The notes under the pieces are model-generated. The model saw only the letters and a list, made by a program, of their open reading frames with translations. It was not told the DNA's origin and did no database searches. A program made the position numbers and the translations under genes. 64,000 nucleotides of DNA from Bacteroidales bacterium. GTDB lineage: Bacteria; Bacteroidota; Bacteroidia; Bacteroidales; UBA932. Below are positions 33,803 through 43,371 of the stretch, piece by piece. Each line of letters begins with the position of its first letter. Within the stretch, counting starts at the first letter, position 1. The DNA is taken from positions 1 through 64,000 of the forward strand of contig JAFXVX010000007.1 of assembly GCA_017534745.1 (NCBI GenBank). The letters run 5' to 3'.

Positions 33803-36800
33803 CGCGCCCCTCATAAAAAGAGTCTCCGGCATAGCCGCCATGGCCCTGTCGGTGGTGCTCGCGGTCATGTCGGTCTTCGTGAGCAGGGGACCGGCGAACA
33901 CCGAGAAGGCGGCGGCCCGCGCCAGCCGGATCCTGAGCCGCCGGGTGGCGCGGCTGGACAGCTGTATGCACCAGGTGGCCCTTCAGGACGGCCGCTCCTG
34001 GATGGCTCCGGACAATATGCTCCCGGAGTTTGTCCTCTACCGCTACTATTCCGACACCCTCCAGTCGTGGTGCAACCAGTTCCCCCTCCACAACGACGAC
34101 ATCTCTTCCGTCGCCACCATGGAGCGCCTGTCGTCCTACCGCAACAGGATAGTCTCTCCTCTTTCAGAGGTTACCGGAATCCCTTCTTTTGTCAACTACG
34201 GGTCCAAATGGTATATAATTAAAAGGTATTCTTCCGGCGACTGCACGGTCATTGGCGCCCTCGAGGTCAAGGATGAGCAGGCAAGTCCTTCAAGAAGGAG
34301 GGTCGTAGGGGAGCGCTTCTCCATAGAACCGCTTTCGTACGGCACCGGCTCGACGGTGTCAGTCGCCGGAGTCCCAGTGTTCAAGGTGACGTCCGAGCCA
34401 TCCAGCGAGGGAGCGGACAGCAACCCGGCGATGTTCTGGATTGCACTTATCCTTTTCCTTGCCGGCCTGTGCCTGTATATGTCCTCCGGGCGGACAATCA
34501 GGACTCTCGCCGTGTCAGCCGGCCTTCTGACGGCGGTGATGACGATGGTCTATATCTACGGCCGCGGCATCGGCAACGTTTCCCGTCTTTTCTCGCCGAC
34601 CCTCTACGCCGACCGGCAGTTCCTTTATTCGCTCGGCGCCGTGGTGATATTCAACCTCTACCTGACCCTCCTCGCCGTATTCATCTACCTGGCAAGGAAG
34701 CCGATAGGCGACCTTGCGGAGAAGGGGAGCGGCAAGGCGGTGCTTGCCGGTTTCGCAGTCCTGTCCTCCGCCGGTGTGGCGTTCCACATCGTGCGTTCGT
34801 TCAGGAGCATTATAATGCACTCCAGTATCTCCCTGGAACTTTTCAAGACCCCGTCCATAAGTGTTTACACCGGCATAGTCTATCTTTCGTTCCTGGCTCT
34901 CGCCATGGTGATTCCGCTCCTTCTGCGGCTTGCCGTGCCTCTTCTTGAGGAGCATGGGATCAAGGGCGATATATTCTCCCTCAGAGGCAGGATCGCCTGG
35001 TCCGGGATAGTCGCCGTCTATTTCGTGGCCACGTCCTCGGTGCTGGGTTTCAAAAAGGAGGAAAGCAAGATTGAAGTCTGGAGCAACCGCCTGTCGATGG
35101 ACCGCGACATCGGCCTTGAGATACAGCTGATTGGCGTTGAACAGGGAATAGCGGCGGATCAGGTGATCCGCGCCGTCTCCGCCATTTCGGGGACGAGCGG
35201 CCTCGTCCACAACCGCCTTGCCGAGGCTTACCTCGGCCGCATTACCCAGGAGAACGACATTTCGGTCTATCTCACCGACGGGGGATCGATGAACTCGAAC
35301 CTCAGTGCTATGTTCGACAGTCGGATCGCCCGCGCTTCGCGCATAGCGGAGATGTCCAATTTCTTCTTCTCCCGTGACGTCGTCGGCCGCGGCCGCTACA
35401 CCGGCTATTTCATATATCCCCACGAGGATGGCTCCTACGCCACGATGCTCCTCTGCATCGATCCCAAATCCAACAGGGAAGACCGTGGCTACCTTTCCCT
35501 CCTCGGCATCTCCGGCCCGGGCAGGATTTCCATCCCTCCGCAGTATTCCTACGCCAAGTATTCTTCGGGCAAACTGATGACCTTCAAAGGCATCTACCCC
35601 TATCCTACCAAATTCCCCGAAGAGTTCAAGGGAGGTGGCGGACACGTCGCCATGGGAGGCTATATCCACTTCTGCCACGAGATATCGGAGGACGAAAGCA
35701 TCATAATCTCCCGCGACCGCTACGACTGGCTCAACTACCTTGTCGAACTCCTGCTTCTGTGGCTCATTTCCTTCTTTATAATGTCGGCGATAGCCGCGCT
35801 GCCCGGCATCAAGTCCGGGGAGCACGCCTATTTCCGTACCAGGATCAACGCCATCCTTTTTACCGCCCTCACCCTTACCCTTGTCGCGATGTCCATTTTC
35901 AGCGTCTATTTCGTTTACAGGCGCTATGAGGAGGACCTTCGCATCGAGATGTCGTCGAAAATAGACTCTATCATATCCCTGGTCCAGCGTTTCACGAGAA
36001 ACGCCAGGGACTACCGTGACCTCCAGAACCAGGACTTCCACGGCTCGCTCGAGATGGCCGCGAACACACTCGGAAGCGACATCACCATGTACTCCGCTTC
36101 CGGCAAGGCGTTCATGTCCACGACCCCGGAGGTCTTCGACAGGATGATACTCGGTTTCCGGCTCGACGAGCACGTGTTCCGTGAGCTGGTGGAGACCCGC
36201 AGCCGTTTCTACATCAACCGCGACAGGATAGGCGACCGCCGTTTCAACACGATGTATGCCCCGGTTTTCGGCGCCGAGGGCCGGATAGTCGGCGTCATCA
36301 GTTCTCCGTTTACGGAGCAGAACGAAAGCCTCGAGTACGATGCACTGAAGCACATCATAGCGGTCGTGACGTTCTTCCTGATGCTCATCCTGCTTGCGCG
36401 GTTCAGCATCCAGGCGCTCGTGGACAGGCTCTTCCGGCCTCTCAGCGAGATGGCCCGGAAGATGAAGGTCTCCGCCGCCGACAACCTCGAGTACATCGAG
36501 TACGACCGCGACGACGAGATATCCACTCTTGTGGACTCGTACAACAAGATGGTCAGCGACCTTTCCGCCTCGACCAAGGCCCTTGCCCTCGCCGAGAGGG
36601 ACAAGGCCTGGAGCGAGATGGCCCGCCAGGTGGCCCACGAGATCAAGAACCCGCTTTCCCCGATGAAGATGCAGCTCCAGATACTGATGCGCCGGAAAGC
36701 ATCCGGCGATCCGGACTGGCAGGAGAAATTTGACGAGGCGTCCGAGATGATCCTTCACCACATCGACATCCTCGCCGGGACTGCGGAGGATTTCTCGACA

Positions 36801-37274
36801 TTTGCCAAGCTCTACTCCGAAGCGCCCGTCGATATCGACCTCGACGGCCTGCTGAAGGAGGAAGTGATGATGTTCGAAGGAAGGGAAGGGCTGGAAATCA
36901 CCTATTTCGGCCTTGCCGGAGCGAAGGTCAGGGGGCCGAAGCCTCAGCTGACCCGCGTATTCGTCAACCTTCTCACCAATGCGGTCCAGGCCGTAGAAGG
37001 GGCCTTCCCCGACGGAGGCGGCCGCATCGCGGTGTCTCTCCGGAACTCCGTCGAGGAGGGGTTCTACGACATCGTGTTCGAAGATAACGGCCCGGGGGTC
37101 AGCGAGGAGAATGTCTCCAGGCTGTTCGTCCCTAAGTTTACGACCAAGTCCGGCGGCTCCGGCCTCGGCCTCGCCATCTCCAAGAGCGTCATCGATCGGG
37201 TCGGCGGCAGGATTGCCTATTCGCGCTCATTTACCCTCGGAGGGGCATGTTTCACCGTTAAATATCCGAAATGA
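33795..37274 (+). CDS. Large NtrY-like membrane sensor histidine kinase
   Basis: A 1159-residue sensor kinase. There is a membrane helix near 10-28, an extracytoplasmic loop, a cluster of about six helices around 215-410, another sensor stretch with helices near 650-705, and a helix near 855-875 before HAMP. The cytoplasmic end has the H-box ARQVAHEIKNPLSPMKM (phosphorylated His near residue 950), the N-box VNLLTNAVQAVEG, and the G-boxes EDNGPGV and GGSGLGLAIS. No response regulator is adjacent, so the partner is unknown. The gene overlaps rlmH by 8 bp and ends 1 bp before the next ATG. Confidence 0.88.
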   Translation: MNNAPLIKRVSGIAAMALSVVLAVMSVFVSRGPANTEKAAARASRILSRRVARLDSCMHQVALQDGRSWMAPDNMLPEFVLYRYYSDTLQSWCNQFPLHNDDISSVATMERLSSYRNRIVSPLSEVTGIPSFVNYGSKWYIIKRYSSGDCTVIGALEVKDEQASPSRRRVVGERFSIEPLSYGTGSTVSVAGVPVFKVTSEPSSEGADSNPAMFWIALILFLAGLCLYMSSGRTIRTLAVSAGLLTAVMTMVYIYGRGIGNVSRLFSPTLYADRQFLYSLGAVVIFNLYLTLLAVFIYLARKPIGDLAEKGSGKAVLAGFAVLSSAGVAFHIVRSFRSIIMHSSISLELFKTPSISVYTGIVYLSFLALAMVIPLLLRLAVPLLEEHGIKGDIFSLRGRIAWSGIVAVYFVATSSVLGFKKEESKIEVWSNRLSMDRDIGLEIQLIGVEQGIAADQVIRAVSAISGTSGLVHNRLAEAYLGRITQENDISVYLTDGGSMNSNLSAMFDSRIARASRIAEMSNFFFSRDVVGRGRYTGYFIYPHEDGSYATMLLCIDPKSNREDRGYLSLLGISGPGRISIPPQYSYAKYSSGKLMTFKGIYPYPTKFPEEFKGGGGHVAMGGYIHFCHEISEDESIIISRDRYDWLNYLVELLLLWLISFFIMSAIAALPGIKSGEHAYFRTRINAILFTALTLTLVAMSIFSVYFVYRRYEEDLRIEMSSKIDSIISLVQRFTRNARDYRDLQNQDFHGSLEMAANTLGSDITMYSASGKAFMSTTPEVFDRMILGFRLDEHVFRELVETRSRFYINRDRIGDRRFNTMYAPVFGAEGRIVGVISSPFTEQNESLEYDALKHIIAVVTFFLMLILLARFSIQALVDRLFRPLSEMARKMKVSAADNLEYIEYDRDDEISTLVDSYNKMVSDLSASTKALALAERDKAWSEMARQVAHEIKNPLSPMKMQLQILMRRKASGDPDWQEKFDEASEMILHHIDILAGTAEDFSTFAKLYSEAPVDIDLDGLLKEEVMMFEGREGLEITYFGLAGAKVRGPKPQLTRVFVNLLTNAVQAVEGAFPDGGGRIAVSLRNSVEEGFYDIVFEDNGPGVSEENVSRLFVPKFTTKSGGSGLGLAISKSVIDRVGGRIAYSRSFTLGGACFTVKYPK

Positions 37275-37275
37275 T

Positions 37276-38052
37276 ATGAAAAAGCGCCTTCTTGCCCCTG
37301 CAGTCGCCGGTGCTATTGCCCTTGCTGTCGTGCTGCTGTCTTCGTTTTCCGGCAAATATGTGACGGTGATGACATATAATGTCGGAGCCTTCGGAAAATA
37401 CTCCAAAAGCAGCGTCAAGGCCGTAGCTAAGGTCGTCAGGGCTTCCGGCGCCGACATCGTCGGCCTAAACGAGACCGACAGCTGCAATATCCGCCATAAT
37501 ACTTTCCAGGTAAGGGACCTCGCGAAACGGCTCGGCTGGGACTACGCCTTCTCGAGGGCCCTCCGCTTCGGCGGCGGCTCCTACGGCAACGGCATCGTCT
37601 CTTCTGAAAAAATACTTTCGAGCTATAGCATTGACCTTCCGAAAGATACAGGTGCCGAGACAAGAAGCGCCTCGGTGGTCGAGACCGAAGACCTTGTTTT
37701 CGCATCAGTCCACCTCGACTACAAGACCGAAAGTGCCCAGTTTGCACAGTTGAAGGTCATCAACGACCATTTCTCCTCGCGCTACGCCGGCTATGGGAAG
37801 CCCGTCATCCTGACCGGTGATTTCAACGCGCTTCCGGGCAGCCCGGTGATGCAGTCGATGGATTCCCTGTGGACAAAGCTTTCGGCCGATGACTTGACTT
37901 TTCCGTCTAAGGGGCCGGTCAAGTGCATCGATTACGTCTATGCCCTCTCATCCGCCAGGGGAGTCAGGGTCAACAGGGTGAAGGTCATCCAAAACAAAAA
38001 AGCCTCCGACCACATTCCCGTGGTCGTGAGGCTTCGCATCTTGCCGCAGTAG
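37276..38052 (+). CDS. Endonuclease/exonuclease/phosphatase-family protein
   Basis: A 258-residue metal-dependent hydrolase-fold protein. An N-terminal hydrophobic segment (residues 8-27) is a signal or anchor. The DNase I-like fold motifs follow: MTYNVG, GLNETDS with Glu, HLDY, LTGDFNALPGS with Asp-Asn, and the terminal SDHIPV. I chose the ATG at 37276-37278, one base after the kinase stop, as earlier in-frame sequence overlaps the kinase. Substrate may be nucleic acid, a phosphodiester or an inositol phosphate. Confidence 0.85.
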   Translation: MKKRLLAPAVAGAIALAVVLLSSFSGKYVTVMTYNVGAFGKYSKSSVKAVAKVVRASGADIVGLNETDSCNIRHNTFQVRDLAKRLGWDYAFSRALRFGGGSYGNGIVSSEKILSSYSIDLPKDTGAETRSASVVETEDLVFASVHLDYKTESAQFAQLKVINDHFSSRYAGYGKPVILTGDFNALPGSPVMQSMDSLWTKLSADDLTFPSKGPVKCIDYVYALSSARGVRVNRVKVIQNKKASDHIPVVVRLRILPQ

Positions 38053-38067
38053 CGGTCAGGCGTTTAA

Positions 38068-38772
38068 TTATATGCCAGACGTGTTGACGATGGCGTTGCG
38101 GCTGTATGTCCTGAACCCTTCTCCAAGGGATGCGAAAATCTCAACTTCACCCTCGTTTCCGTTGAGGTGAAAATCGAGGTGCGTGCCTTCCTCCGCAGTG
38201 TATGAGATAGCTGAGTCCTTACCCCAGTTGAGACTGCCTTCCTGAGCGGGGTTGAAGCTGTAGGTGAAGGATTTGACCTCGTTCCAGGAGTGATTGTCTT
38301 TTTCCATTGCAAACATCTGTATGCGGTAGTCACCGGCGGGGGCATTGAAGAACTGCTCCGGATCGTCGGGGTTGGCTATTTCATAGTTGCCTTCGCTGTT
38401 TTTCTTCAGGACGTAGAGCTTCCATGGATGGATGGTGGTCTTGACGCTGACGGGGGAGACAGAAGCATCATCTGCATTCTTTGCAGTGATGACAACCTCC
38501 TTGCATGCCGCAGTGGCCCCATGGATAAAGAAAGAGGCAAAGACTTTTCCATCCTCATTTTCGGGCTGGATGGTCACCCAGTCGGTGTAACCTTCAGCGC
38601 TGAAGGAGAACTTGCAAAGGCTCAGCTTGTGAAGCTGCTGGGACTGGCCGCTGTAAACATTTTCGCTCATCTGGAAATTGGGTACATTGACGAGCTGGTT
38701 CGCAATCTCCTTGCAGGAGCTCATGGCCGCGACTGTCGCTGCAACTGCCAGAAAGAAAATAACTTTTTTCAT
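38068..38772 (-). CDS. Putative lipoprotein, unknown function
   Basis: A 234-residue lipoprotein that I do not recognise. The N-terminus MKKVIFFLAVAATVAAMSSC has a lipobox with Cys20. The mature part is probably beta-rich and has no catalytic motif that I can see. Such cell-surface lipoproteins are abundant in Bacteroidota. It has its own promoter and is convergent with the endonuclease-family gene. Confidence 0.68.
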   Translation of the reverse strand: MKKVIFFLAVAATVAAMSSCKEIANQLVNVPNFQMSENVYSGQSQQLHKLSLCKFSFSAEGYTDWVTIQPENEDGKVFASFFIHGATAACKEVVITAKNADDASVSPVSVKTTIHPWKLYVLKKNSEGNYEIANPDDPEQFFNAPAGDYRIQMFAMEKDNHSWNEVKSFTYSFNPAQEGSLNWGKDSAISYTAEEGTHLDFHLNGNEGEVEIFASLGEGFRTYSRNAIVNTSGI

Positions 38773-38805
38773 AGACTCAAAAGATTAAAATTGTTTCTTG
38801 TCCGG

Positions 38806-38813
38806 CAAATATA
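38806..38813 (-). promoter_or_regulatory. Putative -7 element of the lipoprotein gene
   Basis: TATATTTG on the minus strand matches TAnnTTTG, with a T run near the -33 position. It lies just behind the tRNA-Asn terminator. Confidence 0.5.
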
Positions 38814-38815
38814 GT

Positions 38816-38851
38816 AAAAAAAGCGCCCGCAAAAAAAATCGCAGGCGCTTT
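38816..38851 (-). terminator. Intrinsic terminator of tRNA-Asn
   Basis: On the minus strand AAAGCGCCTGC pairs with GCGGGCGCTTT (one mismatch), with a T-rich loop, and a T run follows. It begins 8 bp after the tRNA end. Confidence 0.7.
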
Positions 38852-38859
38852 CTGGGCTG

Positions 38860-38933
38860 CTCCCCCTGTTGGACTTGAACCAACGACCCTCTGATTAACA
38901 GTCAGATGCTCTAACCAACTGAGCTAAGGAGGA
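38860..38933 (-). tRNA. tRNA-Asn (GTT)
   Basis: The minus strand folds as a 74-nt tRNA: acceptor TCCTCCT/AGGGGGA, D arm around GCTCAGTTGGTTAGAGC, anticodon stem TCTGA/TCAGA with loop CTGTTAA (GTT), and T arm with GGTTCAAGTCC. The CCA is not encoded. Promoter and terminator flank it closely. Confidence 0.95.
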
Positions 38934-38961
38934 ATTTCGCGGCTTTTTCTCCGCGGGAGTG

Positions 38962-38992
38962 CAAAGGTACTACTTTTTGGTGAGTTTGCAAA
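38962..38992 (-). promoter_or_regulatory. Promoter of tRNA-Asn
   Basis: On the minus strand TTTG (38989-38992), 19 bp, then TACCTTTG (38962-38969), an exact consensus fit, 29 bp before the tRNA. Confidence 0.7.
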
Positions 38993-38999
38993 TTTTTTT

Positions 39000-40112
39000 T
39001 CAAAAATCGTTTTTCATGAAAGGAAGCTCCGATGCGGTGGCAAAAACCTGCTTTGCGCGCACGGCATTGTATGCCGAGGGGCCGCCGACTGTCGTGTACA
39101 TCTTCTCAAGCCCCTTTTCGCCTCCGCCGTTGGAGAGGATATAGACGGTGAGGAGGTCCTGGAGGGCGACTGACGAGGTGATGATGTCGATGTCGGTGCC
39201 TCCGAGCTGGCTGACGGCGAGGTGATAGGCTTCTTCGCTGTATTTTGTCCTCATGTTCTCCACATCGGCAAGGGTTGTGAACCCAAGGTCCTGGAGGACT
39301 TTGAGATACGGCATGGAGGATGTCTTCTGAATCTCGGCCTGGTTTATCATAGCAATCCTTTTCATAAGGAACTCGAAGGGATTGAGTTCGAGATAGCTGC
39401 GGAAAGTGTCGCCGTCGAGCATCACCTCTTCGAATTTGCCGCCCTTGACAAGGGCATCGACCTTGCGGCGGTAGTCGCTGATGGACGAACGGATGAGGCT
39501 GAACTGCTCGTCGGCGAGCTCCAGCATGCCGGCGAGGCGGTTGAGATTCCTCAGATGCTCCCTGGGGATCTCGAAGCCGGACTTGTAGCCGGTGTCGTGG
39601 CTTATGGTCGCCCAGGCGTGCTGGAGGACGGTGCGCATCTGGATCTCAAAGCGTATGCTGGTCAGCGCGGGCAGTGTTTCGCCCTTGCAGAGACTTTCCG
39701 GCAGCGAACAGATGAAGTGAAGAGAATCATAGCCGAAACTGTCAAGGGCGTGAAGCTTTCTCTTGTCCACAGACTCCTTCCAGTCCACGACGAAAGCCTT
39801 GTCCACAAGAGACGAAATTTTGTCAACATCCTCTCCGTAGAATGTTATGACCCTTGCGCCGACTATGTCTGTTATATCGCACAGGGTGCGGTATTTGGAT
39901 CCTTTAAGCTCCAGCTTGCCCGCAAGTGACTCTTCGGTCTTGACCCTGCCTTCGATGCCCGAGATGAAAAGACCGGACTCGTCGATGATGCGCTGAAGCT
40001 CAGACAGTACAATCTCCCTGACTCTCCGGAACGACGGGAGAAACTCTCGGTATTCCTCGAGAATCATCGTGCAGTGGAGATCCAGCCCGTAATCGTTTAT
40101 CTGGGGATCCAT
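39000..40112 (-). CDS. RelA/SpoT-domain (p)ppGpp synthetase
   Basis: Predicted small alarmone synthetase that transfers pyrophosphate from ATP to GDP or GTP. The 370-residue protein has the synthetase motifs in order: RVKTEESLAGKL (56-67), Asp82 in DIVGARVI, GYDSLH (127-132, with Asp where Arg or Gln is common), Glu156 in FEIQMRT, and QHAWATISHD (164-173). A helical extension of about 190 residues follows, without recognised TGS or ACT domains. No HD hydrolase domain is fused; a separate one is encoded at 43372-43947. The ATG overlaps the TAA of the STAS gene by one base (TAATG). Confidence 0.85.
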   Translation of the reverse strand: MDPQINDYGLDLHCTMILEEYREFLPSFRRVREIVLSELQRIIDESGLFISGIEGRVKTEESLAGKLELKGSKYRTLCDITDIVGARVITFYGEDVDKISSLVDKAFVVDWKESVDKRKLHALDSFGYDSLHFICSLPESLCKGETLPALTSIRFEIQMRTVLQHAWATISHDTGYKSGFEIPREHLRNLNRLAGMLELADEQFSLIRSSISDYRRKVDALVKGGKFEEVMLDGDTFRSYLELNPFEFLMKRIAMINQAEIQKTSSMPYLKVLQDLGFTTLADVENMRTKYSEEAYHLAVSQLGGTDIDIITSSVALQDLLTVYILSNGGGEKGLEKMYTTVGGPSAYNAVRAKQVFATASELPFMKNDF

Positions 40113-40414
40113 TACTCTATGGTGAACAGATTGGCCATCCCGGTGATGTTGAGCACCTCACCGACCTGGGGGGTGAGCCCCCTAAGGATGAGCTTTCCGC
40201 CCTTGGGAGTCGTCCTTTTGTACAGGGTCATGAAAACGCGCAGTCCGGAGCTGCTGATATAGACGAGCTCCGAGCAGTCGATGGCGACATCGGTTATCTC
40301 GTCCGAGAAGTTTTCTTCGATTTTGGCCATGAATTCACCGGAAGTGATGGTGTCAAGCCTGCCTTCGACCCTGATGGAAAGAAGGTTGTCTTTCTTTTCA
40401 AAACTGAGTTCCAT
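40112..40414 (-). CDS. STAS-domain anti-sigma factor antagonist-like protein
   Basis: A 100-residue STAS protein of the RsbV/SpoIIAA type. The predicted phosphorylation loop is ISSSGLRVF (53-61), where one of the Ser residues 54-56 would be the kinase and phosphatase target, preceded by DCSEL and followed by the LILRGL strand. In partner switching, the dephosphorylated form binds and frees the partner of an anti-sigma kinase. The adjacent fused HATPase and PP2C protein are the expected kinase and phosphatase. It starts immediately after that gene's TAA. Confidence 0.88.
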   Translation of the reverse strand: MELSFEKKDNLLSIRVEGRLDTITSGEFMAKIEENFSDEITDVAIDCSELVYISSSGLRVFMTLYKRTTPKGGKLILRGLTPQVGEVLNITGMANLFTIE

Positions 40415-42538
40415 TTATTTAAGATTTTTGATTATTCTGAGTACATTTTTGCCTTTCTGCCTGCGGTAGCGGACCTCGTCCATAAGCTTGCGGACAAGGA
40501 ATATCCCAAGCCCCCCGATCGGGCGCTCTTCTCCCGGGAGGGAGATGTCCGGATCCGCAGTGTCCGTCGGATCGAACGCCTTCCCGGAATCCGTCACCCT
40601 GAGGACCAGCTTGTCCGGGGAAAGCAGTGCGTCGATCTTTATCTTGCCGGTCCCCGGCTTTTCGTAAGCATAGAGGACCACATTGGTAACTATCTCGTCC
40701 AGAGCGAGGCAGACTTTGTTTGAGACTTCGGGAGCCAGCTCGAGACTATCGACAAACTCCGGGATTGCGGCAAGCTCCTCTTTGCGGTTTTCTATCGTGA
40801 GGCTCTTGTGGAGGTTGCCGTTGAAACGGATGGCGAGCATTGTAAGGTCGTCGCTCTGCCGGGCTTCCCCGGCGTGCTCTGCGACGGCCTCTGTCATCTT
40901 CCGGATATTTTCTTCCGGAGATGACGTCCAGTCAAGAATTTCTAACATTTTTTCTTCGCCGAAAAGTTCTTTGTCGGGGTTTTCTGCTTCCGTGAGACCG
41001 TCGGTGTAGAGGAACAGCATGCCGCCCTCGTTGAGGTAGGAATCGGAGTAGCGGTAGCCGAATCCTTCAATGAGTCCTATCGGCAGGTTGGCGTCCACAG
41101 GGAGGAAAGCCTTTCCTTCGGCGGAGGCCACCACCGGCGCATTGTGGCCGGCGTTGCAGTAGAGGAACCTGCCGTCCATCAGGTCCAGCATGCCGACGAA
41201 CATGGTCACGAACATGTTCTGTGCGTTCGAGCCGGCCATGCCGTCGTTGAGGGCGGTGACTACTTCCTCCGGAGAATCATAGAGCCTGGCATCCGTACGG
41301 AAATGGCTCACTGTGATGGCCATCACCAGCGCCGCGGGGACTCCCTTGCCGCTGACGTCGGCTATGCAGAACCACAGCCGGTCACCGTCGAGATAGAAAT
41401 CGTAGAAGTCTCCGCCGACATCCCAGGCGGGAGTCATCGAGGCGTAAATATCTATGTCGTTTCGCTCAGGGAAGGGAGGGAAAGTTTTAGGGACAATCCC
41501 CATTTGGATGGAGTGGGCGATGCTGAGTTCGTTTTCCATCCTCTTGTTGGCGTCCTCGACCTTGTGGAGCTTATTGAGATTGATGATGGCGCGCCAGACT
41601 ATCAGGGCCAGGATCAGAAGGCCCGTCAGCATCAGGACGGCCAGGACAAACGTGAGGCGGTTGAATGCTCCGAAGATCTCGTTCTCCGGGCACACGATGG
41701 CCATGGACCAGCCGTGGGAGCCGAGAGGGGCGAAGAAGGCGTAGCTGAGGGTGTCGCTGTACTCAATTTCCTGCTCGCCTGATTCGAGGGAGACCATCCT
41801 GTCGCGGACGTCGAAGAAACCGTCGGGGATGTCTCCGCCCCTTGTGTCGATGACTGCGATGCCTCTGGCGTTGAGGATGACGCTGAAGGAGTTGTCATAG
41901 TTGGAGGCGCCTTCTTCCACGATGCTCTGGAGCCAGTCCATTGAGATATCGGCGAAAATGACGCCGGCAATCTTTCCGTCCCTGTCCCGGAACGGCCTGG
42001 AGTAGGTGCAGATGAGGCGGCCGTCGGTGTTGGAGAAATAAGGGTCGGTCCAGAGTGGGTTGCCGCTGTTCACCACATCCCGGTACCACTGGCGCTGATA
42101 GTAATCGAAGTCGTCACTTCCGTGGTCCACGCATATCAGTTCACCGTCCGGTTTCCTGAAGGTTGCCGGAGAAAAGGCCCCAGGCTTCCCCTTGAAAAAG
42201 TCCGGTCTGAAAAGGACGCCGCACTCGGAGATATTATTATTGGTGTTGACGACGCCGGTCGTAATCTTGTGCATCTTTTCGGGGTGGGTCAGGTTGTCCG
42301 TCACGAATCCCGTGACGTTGTCCACCGCCGCTTCGACCGCGTTCATCGCCTCGTCGAGGATGAGGTTGGCGTTCTGCAGGCGTATCTGCGCAAGCTCCCT
42401 TGCCTGGCCCGCTATCTCGCTGCGTGAGTAAAAATACTGAATCGCCGAGATGGCCTCCAGGAAAACGGCAGCCGTGATAATAATGGCAAGACTGTAGCCT
42501 GTCCTCTGCCTCTTTCTTATATCTTTAACTTTCTTCAT
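40415..42538 (-). CDS. Sensor-SpoIIE PP2C phosphatase-HATPase fusion
   Basis: A 707-residue membrane regulator. Helix 1 lies at about 15-37, then a long extracytoplasmic dCACHE-like sensor, a second helix near 290-315, and a short coiled linker. A SpoIIE/RsbU PP2C domain follows, with VGGDFYDF, ADVSGKGVPAALVMA and LYTDGLTEAENP. The C-terminal 580-707 form an RsbW-type HATPase (DEIVTNVVLYAYE; TDSGKAFDP; GGLGIFLVRKLMDEV). Phosphatase and kinase for the neighbouring STAS protein are thus on one chain. The ATGA overlap with the APH-fold kinase gene argues for coupling. Sensor ligand unknown. Confidence 0.88.
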   Translation of the reverse strand: MKKVKDIRKRQRTGYSLAIIITAAVFLEAISAIQYFYSRSEIAGQARELAQIRLQNANLILDEAMNAVEAAVDNVTGFVTDNLTHPEKMHKITTGVVNTNNNISECGVLFRPDFFKGKPGAFSPATFRKPDGELICVDHGSDDFDYYQRQWYRDVVNSGNPLWTDPYFSNTDGRLICTYSRPFRDRDGKIAGVIFADISMDWLQSIVEEGASNYDNSFSVILNARGIAVIDTRGGDIPDGFFDVRDRMVSLESGEQEIEYSDTLSYAFFAPLGSHGWSMAIVCPENEIFGAFNRLTFVLAVLMLTGLLILALIVWRAIINLNKLHKVEDANKRMENELSIAHSIQMGIVPKTFPPFPERNDIDIYASMTPAWDVGGDFYDFYLDGDRLWFCIADVSGKGVPAALVMAITVSHFRTDARLYDSPEEVVTALNDGMAGSNAQNMFVTMFVGMLDLMDGRFLYCNAGHNAPVVASAEGKAFLPVDANLPIGLIEGFGYRYSDSYLNEGGMLFLYTDGLTEAENPDKELFGEEKMLEILDWTSSPEENIRKMTEAVAEHAGEARQSDDLTMLAIRFNGNLHKSLTIENRKEELAAIPEFVDSLELAPEVSNKVCLALDEIVTNVVLYAYEKPGTGKIKIDALLSPDKLVLRVTDSGKAFDPTDTADPDISLPGEERPIGGLGIFLVRKLMDEVRYRRQKGKNVLRIIKNLK

Positions 42539-43371
42539 CCGGTGATACCGTCAAGAAGGGCATGGAACTGAGGGAAGTGGAAACCGGCATTGCGCTCGAT
42601 GATAAGCACTTTGAGCCCTGCGTAAGGCCGGAGGAGTTTTTCAATCTCTGCAGGGTCGGAATCTTCCCCGAAGTATTCTTTTACGAAGAACTCCCAGAAC
42701 TTCAGGGCTGTTGCCTTCTCCATGTGGAAAGTTTTGCGGATGAACTCCTCATCGTCATAGACGCAGCAGAGAAGAACCATCCCGAGGTCGAAATACGGAT
42801 GTCCGCAACCGAAATCGCCGAGGTCTATGAAATATTCGCTGCCGTCCTCTGCGATGACGGCGTTGGAGTACTGGAGATCTCCGTGGTAAGGCGCATCGCC
42901 GTCAGGGGCGTTCCGGATAAACTCCGCTACTTTAACCTTCTCCTCTTCAGTGAAATAAGGGTTTGCTTCAAGGAGTTTGAGGTCCACCTCCTTGACGTAA
43001 GCGAACTGCCCTTTGTCAAGATGGACGGAGTGGAGTCTCAGACAGAGCCTTGCAAAACGGCGCGCGTACTCCTCGACCTTCTCGGGGTTGTCGCCGACGG
43101 CCCGGGAGAAGGAGACCTTGCCAGGAATCCTCTGGAAACGGATACCCATCCTGACCCCGTCGGTTACGAGATCTCCGGGCTTCGGGACCGGAATGCCGGC
43201 CTCATAGGCTTTATGGGAGAGCTCGAGTTCGTCGATAACGATATCTACAGGTGCTCCTTCGTTGTAGAGCTTTAGCATTATGGAAGGGTCGCTGCGGTGA
43301 AAAAAGCTCTCGCCGTTGGCGCCTTCGCCGGAGTGGACGTAGTCCTCGAGATTTATTTTAATCGCTTCCAT
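42535..43371 (-). CDS. APH-fold small-molecule kinase (TIGR02172-like)
   Basis: A 278-residue member of the aminoglycoside/choline kinase fold, probably of the paralogous group TIGR02172 known from Fibrobacter and Bacteroidota. The catalytic loop HGDLQYSN is at 163-170 (Asp165) and the metal-binding DLGDFG at 183-188. The nucleotide-binding N-lobe (IMLKLYNEG) is present. Aminoglycoside resistance is not implied; the substrate might be a metabolite or a protein. It begins right after the HD-domain gene and overlaps the PP2C-HATPase gene by ATGA. Confidence 0.82.
   Translation of the reverse strand: MEAIKINLEDYVHSGEGANGESFFHRSDPSIMLKLYNEGAPVDIVIDELELSHKAYEAGIPVPKPGDLVTDGVRMGIRFQRIPGKVSFSRAVGDNPEKVEEYARRFARLCLRLHSVHLDKGQFAYVKEVDLKLLEANPYFTEEEKVKVAEFIRNAPDGDAPYHGDLQYSNAVIAEDGSEYFIDLGDFGCGHPYFDLGMVLLCCVYDDEEFIRKTFHMEKATALKFWEFFVKEYFGEDSDPAEIEKLLRPYAGLKVLIIERNAGFHFPQFHALLDGITG

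Noticed and set aside
34515..36761. Minus-strand 748-residue frame opposite the histidine kinase
   Set aside because: Antisense to conserved kinase motifs; composition is an artefact of GC-rich third positions.
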